64,000 nt of DNA from Streptomyces xanthophaeus (GTDB taxonomy: Bacteria > Actinomycetota > Actinomycetes > Streptomycetales > Streptomycetaceae), in contig NZ_CP076543.1 of the NCBI RefSeq assembly GCF_030440515.1, forward strand, positions 6,520,501-6,584,500. Reading direction: 5' to 3'. Numbering within the stretch: the stretch's first letter is position 1; each line of letters opens with the position of its first letter. Below the pieces are notes generated by a model. That model was not told where the DNA came from and did not search any database. It saw only the letters and a program-made list of their open reading frames with translations. The position numbers were made by a program, and so were the translations under genes. This document shows positions 1 to 7,767 of this stretch, piece after piece.

Positions 1-134
1 CCGCCGGTGCCGTCGCCCCGGCCGCCTCCGCGCCGTCCCTGGGCGCCGCCCCGGCCGGTTCGCAGGCGCAGTCCGCCGCCCCCACGGAGGACTTCTCCGA
101 CATCGAGGCCATCCTCAAGAAGCACGGGATCTGA
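1..134 (+). CDS. C-terminal end of an unidentified protein (partial)
   Basis: The frame starting at base 3 is open from the window edge to a TGA at 132-134. It encodes 43 residues: an Ala/Pro/Gln-rich linker followed by a short acidic-to-basic tail, EDFSDIEAILKKHGI. The composition suggests a disordered linker ending in a small helix. I do not recognise the family and the start lies outside the window. A small GC-rich hairpin (GGCCCG/CGGGCC, 146-160) follows and may help end the transcript. That the frame is coding rests on its strong GC bias at third positions and on the clean stop. Confidence 0.6.
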   Translation, partial: AGAVAPAASAPSLGAAPAGSQAQSAAPTEDFSDIEAILKKHGI

Positions 135-246
135 GCACGGGATCCGGCCCGGCCCGGGCCTCGTCCACAAGATCGAGCGAACTCCCGCGCGGACGCTGGC
201 GTGTTGAGGGCCGGTTGATGGTGCGCTGCGCCATCATCGGCCCGAC

Positions 247-408
247 ATGTTCGACACATCGCACAGTGACCCGCCGGTACCCGCCCCTGTGGTGGAGGAG
301 CCGCGAGGCTGTCTCTTCGCGCTCTCCCAACCACCCCTGATGATCTTCCTAGCGGTGATCGGCATCCTGCTGCTGCTCGCCGCCGTGCACGATCTCTTCC
401 TGCTCTGA
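247..408 (+). CDS. Small single-span membrane protein, 53 aa
   Basis: This short reading frame begins at an ATG at 247 and ends at a TGA at 406-408. Its N-terminal half is polar and proline-rich (MFDTSHSDPPVPAPVVEEPR). Its C-terminal half is one strong hydrophobic segment, about residues 32-53 (MIFLAVIGILLLLAAVHDL), that runs to the end of the protein, giving a tail-anchored appearance. The last 60 bases overlap the 3' end of the convergent CGNR zinc-finger gene. No clear Shine-Dalgarno sequence precedes it. Function is unknown. It could be a chance frame, but a hydrophobic run this clean opposite a hydrophilic coding frame is unusual. Confidence 0.5.
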   Translation: MFDTSHSDPPVPAPVVEEPRGCLFALSQPPLMIFLAVIGILLLLAAVHDLFLL

Positions 409-969
409 CGCCTCCGCGTCGGCCTCCTTGCGCCGGGCCCGGTACGCCGCCACGTGCAGCCGGTTCCCGCAGGTCCGGCTGTCGCAGTAGCGCCGGGACC
501 GGTTGCGGGAGAGGTCGACGAAGGCCCGCCGGCAGTCCGGGGCCTCACAGCGGCGCAGCCGCTCCTGTTCGCCGGAGACCACGATGAAGGCCAGCGCCAT
601 GCCGCCGTCGGCCGCCAGGTGGTCGCCCACCGACGCGCCCGGCGCGAAGTAGTGCACATGCCAGTCGTAGCCGTCGTGGTCGGTCAGCTGCGGGGTGGTG
701 CCGGCCGTGGCCACGAGCTCGTTGATCAGTATGGAAGCCGCACGCGGGTTCGGGGAGGCGAAGACCTGGGCGAACTTTCCGCGCACCGTCCGGACGCCGG
801 CCAGGTCGCGGGCGCTGAGCTCGCCGACGTCGCTGATCGAGTACTCCTGGACGAATCCGCGCAGCGCGCCGATGTCGGAGAGTCCGTCGGGCTGGTCGGC
901 CTCGGCCGCTGTGTTCACCAGCGCGACGACGACGTCGAGCGCGCGACGGGTGTCGTGGGGGATCTGCAC
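349..969 (-). CDS. CGNR zinc-finger / ABATE-domain protein
   Basis: Encodes 206 residues from a GTG at 969, preceded by GAGGGAGAC at good spacing. A longer frame to 1050 exists but adds low-complexity residues with no ribosome site. The N-terminal part (about 1-130) fits the ABATE stress-domain fold and contains the sequence DHDGYDWHVHYF. The C-terminal CGNR motif (about 143-182) has the pattern C-x4-C then C-x4-C followed by GNR and a basic AAYRARRK stretch, consistent with a DNA-binding zinc finger. Family members are thought to be transcription regulators; the target here is unknown. The tail after the finger is acidic and Gln-rich, and overlaps the small gene on the opposite strand. Confidence 0.85.
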   Translation of the reverse strand: MQIPHDTRRALDVVVALVNTAAEADQPDGLSDIGALRGFVQEYSISDVGELSARDLAGVRTVRGKFAQVFASPNPRAASILINELVATAGTTPQLTDHDGYDWHVHYFAPGASVGDHLAADGGMALAFIVVSGEQERLRRCEAPDCRRAFVDLSRNRSRRYCDSRTCGNRLHVAAYRARRKEADAEASEQEEIVHGGEQQQDADHR

Positions 970-1167
970 GGGGTCTCCCTCAGGGGCCGGGCCTGCGACG
1001 ACGGGGGCCGTCGCCGCTGCCGCCCGACAATAGCGGGTCCCGCAGAGCACACCGGCGCCGTCCTCGCGGGTGGCTCCCGCGGGAACAGCGCCGGCATAGC
1101 GGTATGTGGTTGTCCGCCACGCACCGTCGCCCCGAGTCGGACGGTGTCGAGCGGCTGTAGGCCTGGC

Positions 1168-1581
1168 TCAGCTTTCGGCCAGGATGTGGGAGAGCTCCTT
1201 GTCGAGGTCGAAGTGCCGGTGCTCGGTCCCGGGTGGGACCGCGGCGTCCGTCCGCTTGAGGAACGACTCGAGTGCTCGGGCGGGTGCTTCGAGCAGTGCT
1301 TCTCCCTCCGGTGAGCTCAGGGCGATGCAGACGACGCCCTGACCGTGGCTGCGGGACGGCCAGACGCGGACGTCGCCGGTACCGGTGGGCCGGTGGAGGC
1401 CCTCAGCGAGGAGGTCGCGGGCGAATACCCATTCGACCGTCTCCTCGGCGCCGGTGTGGAAGGTGGCGTGCACGGCGTAGGGGTCGGCCGTGTCATACCG
1501 CAGGCCCGCGGGAACAGGCAGTGAGGACTCGCTCGACACAACGAGGCGCAGGTGCAGCTCGCAGCTGACCGTGGTGTTCAT
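1168..1581 (-). CDS. ssgB: Sporulation-specific cell division protein SsgB
   Basis: Encodes 137 residues, the usual size for SsgA-like proteins, which are found only in morphologically complex actinomycetes. The start at 1581 gives MNTTVSCELHLRLVV, which I recognise as SsgB. In Streptomyces, SsgB is recruited by SsgA to future septum sites in aerial hyphae and tethers FtsZ there, so it is required for sporulation septation. The 159-residue frame extends further upstream, but the N-terminal extension is basic and unlike the family. A purine-rich stretch (GAAAGG) lies about 11 bases upstream of this ATG. The gene is monocistronic and is followed by the CGNR gene on the same strand about 200 bases away. 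Confidence 0.95.
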   Translation of the reverse strand: MNTTVSCELHLRLVVSSESSLPVPAGLRYDTADPYAVHATFHTGAEETVEWVFARDLLAEGLHRPTGTGDVRVWPSRSHGQGVVCIALSSPEGEALLEAPARALESFLKRTDAAVPPGTEHRHFDLDKELSHILAES

Positions 1582-1722
1582 AAGCGCCAGGGCCTTTCGC
1601 TCAGTGTGCGCTCGGGGATTCGCACGTCGGCGAAATCGACATGCCACCTACGGTGCCGTTGTAAACCCCTCTGACCGTTTTGCGGACCTCTGGGTCCCTC
1701 GGACGGCGGATCCAAACCCGCA

Positions 1723-1751
1723 TTCCGGTGTGCATCGAGCTCCGGTAGATT
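1723..1751 (+). promoter_or_regulatory. Promoter for leaderless TIGR02611 gene
   Basis: TTCCGG (1723-1728) is separated by 17 bases from TAGATT (1746-1751), which ends 7 bases before the ATG at 1759. The start point predicted from the -10 box falls at or next to the start codon. There is no Shine-Dalgarno sequence, so the mRNA is probably leaderless. Confidence 0.55.
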
Positions 1752-1758
1752 CGACTCC

Positions 1759-2256
1759 ATGAATACGGGGAGTGACCGCGGAACCCAAGGGTCCGCCGCT
1801 GACGAAGCCACCACGGAAGCCACCACCGAACCGGCCGCGGATGCCACCGCGGAAGATGCCGCTGCGGAGGCCGCCGCGGAGGCGCCGCACGTATCGAAGG
1901 CCCCGGCCTTCATCAAGTCGAACAAGAGCCTGCACCTGAGCTGGCAGGTCGGCGTCTTCGTCGTCGGCCTCGCGGTCATCGCCGCCGGCGTCGCGATGCT
2001 CGTGCTGCCCGGCCCCGGCTGGGTCGCCATCTTCGCGGGCCTGGCGATCTGGGCCACCGAGTTCGCCTGGGCCCACCTCGTGCTGCGCTGGACCAAGCGG
2101 AAGGTCACCGAGGCCGCACAGAAGGCGCTCGACCCCAAGGTCCGCCGCCGCAACATCATCCTGACCAGCGTGGGCCTCGTCATCGCGGGCGCGCTGATCG
2201 GTTTCTACCTGTGGAAGTACGGGCTCGTCCTGCCCTGGAACCTCAAGGACCAGTGA
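1759..2256 (+). CDS. TIGR02611 family membrane protein (PGPGW motif)
   Basis: Encodes 165 residues. The first 50 are Ala/Thr/Glu-rich and low in complexity. A hydrophobic segment follows at about 63-88, containing LVLPGPGWVAIFAGLAIWATE, then a basic stretch (LRWTKRKVTEAA) and a second membrane helix near residues 132-152. The P-G-P-G-W block is the hallmark of this small actinobacterial and proteobacterial membrane family, whose biochemical role is unknown. It sits divergently from ssgB. The start is supported by a -10 box 7 bases upstream and no alternative ribosome site. Confidence 0.85.
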   Translation: MNTGSDRGTQGSAADEATTEATTEPAADATAEDAAAEAAAEAPHVSKAPAFIKSNKSLHLSWQVGVFVVGLAVIAAGVAMLVLPGPGWVAIFAGLAIWATEFAWAHLVLRWTKRKVTEAAQKALDPKVRRRNIILTSVGLVIAGALIGFYLWKYGLVLPWNLKDQ

Positions 2257-2302
2257 TGGTCAAGGAGCACCGCTGACATGCGGTAATGTTTGCGGTGCGT
2301 CC

Positions 2303-2374
2303 GGGCGATTAGCTCAGTGGGAGAGCACTTCGTTCACACCGAAGGGGTCACTGGTTCGAACCCAGTATCGCCCA
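2303..2374 (+). tRNA. tRNA-Val (anticodon CAC), copy 1
   Basis: A 72-base cloverleaf with acceptor stem GGGCGAT/ATCGCCC, anticodon stem CTTCG/CGAAG and loop TTCACAC, giving anticodon CAC (valine GUG codons). The T arm is ACTGG/CCAGT with the GTTCGAA core. The discriminator is A and CCA is not encoded. A TAATGT -10 box is at 2284-2289. Confidence 0.97.
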
Positions 2375-2381
2375 CCCGGAC

Positions 2382-2418
2382 CTGAGGCCCGGAGACTTTC
2401 ACAGTCTCCGGGCCTCAG
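2382..2418. terminator. Bidirectional hairpin terminator
   Basis: A perfect 16-bp stem (CTGAGGCCCGGAGACT and its complement) closes a 5-base loop, TTCAC. It begins 7 bases after tRNA-Val copy 1 and ends 5 bases before the stop codon of the minus-strand membrane protein, so it can serve both. There is no long U tract. Confidence 0.85.
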
Positions 2419-2423
2419 TCGTT

Positions 2424-4769
2424 TCACCGGAGCCGGCCGATCGCGGCCCGCAGTCGGCGGGCGTCACGCAGCCGCCGCTCGTACGTCGCCCCCACCGCCA
2501 GCAGCAGCAGGCCCGCCAGGGCCGGCGGCACCCAGCGCGGGAGCGCGCCCGCCACCTGCACCACGTACGGGGCCAGCTCGTGCAGCGCCACCGCCGCCAG
2601 CACCGCCCCGCCGAGCAGGAGCGGAGCCTGGAGCCGCCCCCGCGCGCCCAGCAGGGTCACCGCCAGCGCGGCCGCCCCCAGCAGCAGCGGGCGCACCCAG
2701 CCCGGGTCCCCCCAGGCCGCCAGCAGGCTCGGCACCAGCGTCGCCGCCAGGCCCGGGCCGTACGCCGTCCAGGACGAGGCCTGCGGGTCCCGGCGCCGCC
2801 GCAGCAGACCCACCACGAGGGCGGGCACCGTCACCGGCAGCGTGTAGGCCTCCGGCGCGCTCACCCCGGCCTCCGCCAGCCGTACCCAGGTCGCCGCCGC
2901 GAACAGCGCCCCCGCCGCCCAGCCCAGCACCCGCCGGTCCGGCCGCACCGCGGCGCCCGCGCAGACCACCCCGGCCAGCGCCAGGACCAGCGCCAGGGTT
3001 CCGGCCCGCCCGGCCGACAGGCCCACCGCCACTGCGCCCGCCACGGCCGCCGCGATCTCGACGGGCAGCCGGACCCCGCCCAGCCGCGGCCCGAGAGCCG
3101 CCGCCAGCGCCGGGACCGCCAGCACCGGCAGCGCCCACCAGACCACCGCCAGGTCCGACACCGCACCCGCCGCCACCAGCACGCCCGTGGCGTACCCGAC
3201 GGCGCACACGGCCGCCCCCGACCGGAGCGGGCGCGAAGCCGCCCCGTACGCCGCTGCCGCCGCGCAGCCCGCGCCCAGCAGCCCCCAGACCGCGAACGTC
3301 GCCGTCCGGCCGTCCAGCGTGCCCAGGGACACGTTCGCGGCACCCGTCAGCGCGCACACGGCGGCCGCGATCCGCGCCCCGCGCGCCGGGGAGCGCAGCG
3401 CGAGGACGCCCGCCGCGCCCGTCACCGCGAGCTGCGCCGCGAACACCGCCGCCACCGGGAACCCGAGCAGCACCGGAGCCGCGAACAGCCCCGCCCAGGC
3501 CAGGACCACCGCCACCACCGCCGGCTCCGGCCGGGACAGCGCCCGCGCGAGCCACCAGGCCGCCCCGGCCGAGATCAGCAGGGTCGCCGGGGCCGCGGCC
3601 GCAGCCCCCGCCCCGTACGGATCCAGGTCCGGGGTCGTCGCCGCCCACACCTCACCCAGCACCCGGAACCGGGCCACCAGGGCCGGGGCCACCACGGCAG
3701 CCGCCGACAGTGCCGCCAGGGACGCCACCACGGCCCCGGCCCGGGCCGACCCGTGCCGGACCGCCGCCGGGAGCGCAGGTACCCGTACCGCCGCCAGCAG
3801 CGGCAGCGCCAGCAGCAGGTGCACCAGCACCGTCCACGCCGGGTCCAGGTCCGGCCGGGCCACGCCGCCCAGGCCGGCCACCGCCGCCAGGGCGCCCACC
3901 AGCGCCGCGGCCGAGGCGCGAGGCTCCCGCCAGGCCGCCGACACACCCAGGGCCGCGCCCGCCAGCAGCAGCGCCGCGGGGGCCACGGCCTGCGCCGCCG
4001 ACCCGGCCGACCACGACTGGGCCAGCCCGATCAGCAGCGCGCCCGCGCCCGTCACGGCCGCCGGGACGGCCGCCGCCCGCACCCGCAGGGCGAGCGCCGC
4101 GTCCAGCGCCGCCGTCGCCAGCAGCGCCCAGCCCAGCGCCTGCGGACCCGGCCGCGCGGCCAGTGCCGCCAGCGGCAGGGCGAACTGCGCCGCCAGCACC
4201 GCGGCCGGCAGCGGGCTCCGCAGCGTGCGCAGCCCCGAGCCGTAACCGGCCCACGCGGCCGCCAGCACGGCTGCCGCCCCCGCCGCGTAGCCGGCGCCGT
4301 TCGTGTCCGGCATGCCGACCGCGTACAGCGCGTACGCGTCGAGCACCGTCAGCAGCAGGCCGACCGCCGCGACCGACTCCGCCGTCGACCGCAGCCCGCG
4401 GCGCAGCAGGAGCACGGGCGCGCCCAGCGCCGCCGCCGTCACCGCGGCGAGCACCGCCGAACGCCCGGCGATCCCCATGGACCCCCAGCTCACCAGCGTG
4501 AACGCGAGCGCGGCGACCGCCAGCAGCACCGCGCCCAGGGTGAGCAGCACGTTCTGCGCGCTCGGAGCGGAGGCCTCCTTCGCGGGCCCGGCGGGGCCGG
4601 CGGGCGCGGCCTGGCCCCAGCGGACCGGAGCGGGCGCGCCGCCGGGCTGGAGCAGCAGACGCAGCAGCCAGTCCCGGCGGCCCAGCAAATACAGCCGCCG
4701 GGCATCGAGTTGGGCCAGCTCGCGGTCGATGAGCGCCAGCTCTTCGGCGGGCGGCAGAGGCGTGTTCAT
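2424..4769 (-). CDS. Large polytopic membrane protein, SCO7613 C-terminal-like family
   Basis: Encodes 781 residues, extremely rich in Ala, Leu, Val and Gly. The first 45 residues are soluble and look helical (ELALIDRELAQLDARRLYLL), followed by a Pro/Ala linker to about residue 70. The rest is an unbroken series of hydrophobic segments, probably more than 20 membrane helices, and the protein ends with a basic tail (YERRLRDARRLRAAIGRL). The layout matches actinobacterial proteins annotated by resemblance to SCO7613. No catalytic motif or known transporter signature is visible, so the function is unknown. The gene lies between two tRNA-Val genes on the opposite strand. Confidence 0.85.
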   Translation of the reverse strand: MNTPLPPAEELALIDRELAQLDARRLYLLGRRDWLLRLLLQPGGAPAPVRWGQAAPAGPAGPAKEASAPSAQNVLLTLGAVLLAVAALAFTLVSWGSMGIAGRSAVLAAVTAAALGAPVLLLRRGLRSTAESVAAVGLLLTVLDAYALYAVGMPDTNGAGYAAGAAAVLAAAWAGYGSGLRTLRSPLPAAVLAAQFALPLAALAARPGPQALGWALLATAALDAALALRVRAAAVPAAVTGAGALLIGLAQSWSAGSAAQAVAPAALLLAGAALGVSAAWREPRASAAALVGALAAVAGLGGVARPDLDPAWTVLVHLLLALPLLAAVRVPALPAAVRHGSARAGAVVASLAALSAAAVVAPALVARFRVLGEVWAATTPDLDPYGAGAAAAAPATLLISAGAAWWLARALSRPEPAVVAVVLAWAGLFAAPVLLGFPVAAVFAAQLAVTGAAGVLALRSPARGARIAAAVCALTGAANVSLGTLDGRTATFAVWGLLGAGCAAAAAYGAASRPLRSGAAVCAVGYATGVLVAAGAVSDLAVVWWALPVLAVPALAAALGPRLGGVRLPVEIAAAVAGAVAVGLSAGRAGTLALVLALAGVVCAGAAVRPDRRVLGWAAGALFAAATWVRLAEAGVSAPEAYTLPVTVPALVVGLLRRRRDPQASSWTAYGPGLAATLVPSLLAAWGDPGWVRPLLLGAAALAVTLLGARGRLQAPLLLGGAVLAAVALHELAPYVVQVAGALPRWVPPALAGLLLLAVGATYERRLRDARRLRAAIGRLR

Positions 4770-4878
4770 ATCCGGAGTGTGGCGGCGGTCACGCAGTCAG
4801 GACATGGGCGTGCGTACTCAGATGCGCCCTGAGTAGGTACCTGACGTGCGGCGTGGGGGCCCGCCCGGGAGAAGCGGT

Positions 4879-4907
4879 TTGAACCAGCCCCGAGCCTTCT
4901 GTATTGT
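4879..4907 (+). promoter_or_regulatory. Promoter of tRNA-Val copy 2
   Basis: TTGAAC (4879-4884) and TATTGT (4902-4907) are separated by exactly 17 bases, a good match to the principal sigma factor consensus. The mature tRNA begins 14 bases after the -10 box. Confidence 0.75.
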
Positions 4908-4920
4908 TCACTCCGTTCCC

Positions 4921-4992
4921 GGGCGATTAGCTCAGCGGGAGAGCACTTCGTTCACACCGAAGGGGTCACTGGTTCGATCCCAGTATCGCCCA
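4921..4992 (+). tRNA. tRNA-Val (anticodon CAC), copy 2
   Basis: The same 72-base cloverleaf and CAC anticodon as the copy at 2303. It differs at two positions only: the D loop has CAGCGGG instead of CAGTGGG, and the T loop has TTCGATC instead of TTCGAAC. CCA is not encoded. It has its own promoter and terminator. Confidence 0.97.
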
Positions 4993-4999
4993 CCGGGAC

Positions 5000-5028
5000 A
5001 GGCCGGTCCGTCACTGACGGACCGGCCT
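5000..5028. terminator. Hairpin terminator after tRNA-Val copy 2
   Basis: AGGCCGGTCCGTCA is followed, after a single C, by its perfect complement TGACGGACCGGCCT. The real loop must open to several bases. It lies between the tRNA and the 3' end of the convergent exonuclease gene and probably serves both. Confidence 0.8.
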
Positions 5029-5054
5029 TCCGCATGTATGCGGCCCTACGCGAC

Positions 5055-5780
5055 CTACGCCGCCGTCGACAGGTCCGGCCGCAGCGGCCAGTGCGGATCC
5101 ACCGGCTCCGGCGTCCCCTGACGCGCGAACCACGCCTGCAGGCCCCGCGCCTGCGCCGCGTGCCACACCGCCTGCAGCGTGTGCAGCTCGGCCGGCGTCA
5201 GCCGCTCCAGACGGGCCGCGAACCGCCGCCCCACCGCCCGGACCAGTTCCAGCGAGGCCATCGCGTCCGCCGCCGCGTCGTGCGCGCCCTCCAGCTCGAT
5301 CCCGTAGTGCGCGCACAGGTCCGTCAGCGTCCGGCGGCCCTTGCGGTACCGGTCCAGGTGCTTGTCCAGCACCCGCGGGTCCAGCACCGTCAGCGGCCGG
5401 TCGTCCAGGTACCGCGACAGCGACGACGCCCGGTGCCGGCGCAACTCCCGGTCCAGCAGCGTCAGATCGAACGGCGCGTTCATCACCACCACCGGTCGGC
5501 CCGCCACCTGCTGCTCCCCGAGCGCCCGGGCTATCTCCTCCACCACCGGCGCGGGCCAGCGCCCGTGACGCTGCAGGTGCTCATCGGTCAGCCCGTGCAC
5601 TTCCGTAGCGCCCGCGGGCACCGGAATACCGGGATTGACCAGCCAGCGCGTGGTGCGGACCCTGCCGCCCGCACACTCCTGGACGATGAGCGCGGCGGAC
5701 ACGATCCGGTCCTGCTCGACGTCCACCCCGGTGGTCTCCGTGTCGAATGCGGCCAGCGGGCCCTCGTACCAGCGTGTCAT
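5055..5780 (-). CDS. DnaQ-like 3'-5' exonuclease (DEDD family)
   Basis: Encodes 241 residues from an ATG at 5780 preceded by GAGGAG at 7 bases. Exo I is visible near the start (AAFDTETTG, with the catalytic Asp-x-Glu), Exo II as VVMNAPFDLTLL, and Exo III as LEGAHDAAADAMASLEL (His/Asp pair). These are the residues that bind the two metals in DEDDh exonucleases such as the epsilon subunit of DNA polymerase III. It is a stand-alone exonuclease, not a polymerase domain. It may act in proofreading, repair or RNA trimming, and the substrate cannot be told from sequence. A frame extending to 5825 lacks a ribosome site. Confidence 0.88.
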   Translation of the reverse strand: MTRWYEGPLAAFDTETTGVDVEQDRIVSAALIVQECAGGRVRTTRWLVNPGIPVPAGATEVHGLTDEHLQRHGRWPAPVVEEIARALGEQQVAGRPVVVMNAPFDLTLLDRELRRHRASSLSRYLDDRPLTVLDPRVLDKHLDRYRKGRRTLTDLCAHYGIELEGAHDAAADAMASLELVRAVGRRFAARLERLTPAELHTLQAVWHAAQARGLQAWFARQGTPEPVDPHWPLRPDLSTAA

Positions 5781-5983
5781 GGCGAACTCCTCGTCCCCGA
5801 GCGGCGGGTGGAGCTTCCTGGACACACCACCCCCGCCGCATCGGTGATACCCGGGCTGTTTGCCCCGTACGCCGTTTGCGGGCAGCCGGGTGCGGAGACA
5901 ACTTCCCTGGGGGGCCGTACGTATGACCGGTCGTCACCCAGCACCGCTCGCGGCAGAGCCCGCAAGGCACGGGGGAGCCGGCC

Positions 5984-6562
5984 ATGGCGCTCACACAGCC
6001 CGAACAGGGCGGGGTGCTGCACGAGGGGACAGGTCCGCGGACCGGAGCCCTGCGCGGCACACTCGCCACCACCGCCTGTATGGAGACCCTCCAGGTGGGA
6101 TACCTGCACGCCGTTGCGGCCGCCGCCGGGTGCTCGCTGTCCCAGCCCTTCCCCGACAACGGCATCGACTGGCACGTCTCCCACGGAGCGCCCGAACACG
6201 TCGTCGACGACGAGGTCACCATCAAGGTGCAGCTCAAGGCGACCTACCAGATACCGCCCCGGCCGGCCGGGGCCACCTTCGCCTTCACCCTCGACAACGA
6301 GCACCTGGTGAAGCTGGCCCGGACGCCCGTCGCCGTCCACAAGATCCTCGTCGTGATGCTCGTACCGAGGGAACGCGAGCAGTGGCTCGCCGCCGGACAC
6401 GACCGGCTCGACCTGAGGCACTGCTGCTACTGGACCAACCTCGCCGGACACCCCGTGACCGGCCGGCGCCGCACCACCGTACGGATCCCGACCACGCGGA
6501 TCTTCGACGACCGTGCGCTGTGCGAGATCATGACCCGGGTCGGGTCGGGAGGGACACCCTGA
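5984..6562 (+). CDS. DUF4365 domain protein, nuclease-like
   Basis: Encodes 192 residues. After a flexible 25-residue head the sequence fits DUF4365: Glu34 in the helix METLQVGYLHAVAAAAG, Asp62 in DNGIDWHV, and Gln83-Leu-Lys85 in IKVQLKAT. This E...D...QxK arrangement is the expected layout of a PD-(D/E)xK nuclease core, with Gln replacing the usual second acidic residue. DUF4365 domains are often seen in mobile and defence-associated genes, but no activity is shown for this one. The ATG at 5984 is preceded by GGGGGAG. Its stop codon overlaps the start of the next gene (ATGA), so the two are almost certainly translated together. Confidence 0.82.
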   Translation: MALTQPEQGGVLHEGTGPRTGALRGTLATTACMETLQVGYLHAVAAAAGCSLSQPFPDNGIDWHVSHGAPEHVVDDEVTIKVQLKATYQIPPRPAGATFAFTLDNEHLVKLARTPVAVHKILVVMLVPREREQWLAAGHDRLDLRHCCYWTNLAGHPVTGRRRTTVRIPTTRIFDDRALCEIMTRVGSGGTP

Positions 6563-7767
6563 TGAACCTGCACTCACCGCACCTCGAACCGCTCCCGTCC
6601 CCGCGGTACACCCCGGGCGGTCCCGATCCCGCGCAGGTCGACCCGCAGGTGCTGGGGGCGCTGCTGCACCGGCACGGATGGCTGCGGCGCGGCGGCGCGG
6701 CCGGCCGGTACGGCCGCTGGACCCCGCCCGGCCGCTCGGGCACCAGCCTGCTCGTCCCGGAGAGCCGCGCCTTCCCCGACTGCGCGGACCTGCTGGAGGA
6801 AGCACTCACCGCCCTCGCGCACGGCGGACTGCCCTCGGCGCGCGAGGTGCTCCTCGGGCTGAGCGTGCCCAGCGACGAGATCCGCTGGGAGCGGGAGATC
6901 CCGGAGGGGCCCTACGGGTACCAGGGCGAGGCCTCCTGGCCCGTGCAGGAACAGCTGCGCTCGGCCGCCCGCCGGCTCCTGCTCGCGGGGGCCCTCGCGG
7001 ACCGGGCCCGGGCCGGGTACTACGGGGCCCGCCACCAGTCGCAGGCCGAGCGCACCCTGGACGGGGTCCTGGTGGGCCCCTCCCCGGGCGGGCGCCGGCT
7101 GACGGCGTACGTCCCCGTGGACGGCGGCCGGGGACCGGTGACCCGGCTGCACCACGCCCTGCACGCGGCCCGCGAGGCGGTGGACTACCAGCGGGCCACC
7201 GGCGGCATGGAAGCCTTCGACGCGGCGGTGGCCGCCGGGGTCAGCCGGGAACTCGCCGAGGCGCTCATCGCCCTGGTCCGGGGCTCGGAGGGCGCCCGGA
7301 TCGCCCTGGCCTGGGCGCCGGCGGCCGGGGTCCCGGCGGGCTGCGCGGCCCGCCCGGAGCCGGTGGAGTTCTCCCCGGGGGACCTGCCCGTGCTGCGCGA
7401 GGCCGCAGCCCGGTACACCCGCGCGGAACCCGCCGTACCGGTCCGGCTCGCCGGGGCCGTGGTGCGGATGCGGCGCAAGGCCGCCGGGGGCGGAGGGACC
7501 GTACGGCTGCGGGTGCTGGCCGGGGCGGAGGTCCCGTACGTCCGGGCCGCCCTCGACGAGGAGGCGTACCGCATCGCGGGCCACGCCCACCTGGTGGGCC
7601 TGCCGGTCCGGGTCACCGGCCGGCTGCAACGCCGCGGCGGCTTCCGGCGGCTGTCCGACGCGGCGGACGTGACGCCGGTGCCGATGGACGAGGTCGAACG
7701 GGACCGGCTGATGAAGTCCCTGGACGCGGCCTTCGACCCCGAGGACGCGCTGCCGTCCGACGACTAG
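6562..7767 (+). CDS. Unknown protein coupled to DUF4365 gene
   Basis: Encodes 401 residues from an ATG that overlaps the stop of the DUF4365 gene. I do not recognise a named family. The N-terminal 200 residues are rich in Arg, Gly and Leu with several amphipathic helices. Residues about 290-385 look like a compact beta-rich domain (VRLAGAVVRMRRK, VRLRVLAGAEV, HLVGLPVRVTGRLQRRGG), possibly OB-fold-like. The C-terminus is acidic. No membrane segment or signal peptide is present, so it is probably cytoplasmic. The coupling to a nuclease-like gene suggests a partner or regulatory subunit; that is inference only. Its TAG stop lies inside the end of the palindromic element that follows. Confidence 0.75.
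   Translation: MNLHSPHLEPLPSPRYTPGGPDPAQVDPQVLGALLHRHGWLRRGGAAGRYGRWTPPGRSGTSLLVPESRAFPDCADLLEEALTALAHGGLPSAREVLLGLSVPSDEIRWEREIPEGPYGYQGEASWPVQEQLRSAARRLLLAGALADRARAGYYGARHQSQAERTLDGVLVGPSPGGRRLTAYVPVDGGRGPVTRLHHALHAAREAVDYQRATGGMEAFDAAVAAGVSRELAEALIALVRGSEGARIALAWAPAAGVPAGCAARPEPVEFSPGDLPVLREAAARYTRAEPAVPVRLAGAVVRMRRKAAGGGGTVRLRVLAGAEVPYVRAALDEEAYRIAGHAHLVGLPVRVTGRLQRRGGFRRLSDAADVTPVPMDEVERDRLMKSLDAAFDPEDALPSDD

Noticed and set aside
2580..4832. A 750-codon plus-strand frame rich in Arg, Gln and His
   Set aside because: It mirrors the Ala/Leu-rich membrane protein on the other strand and has no family features.
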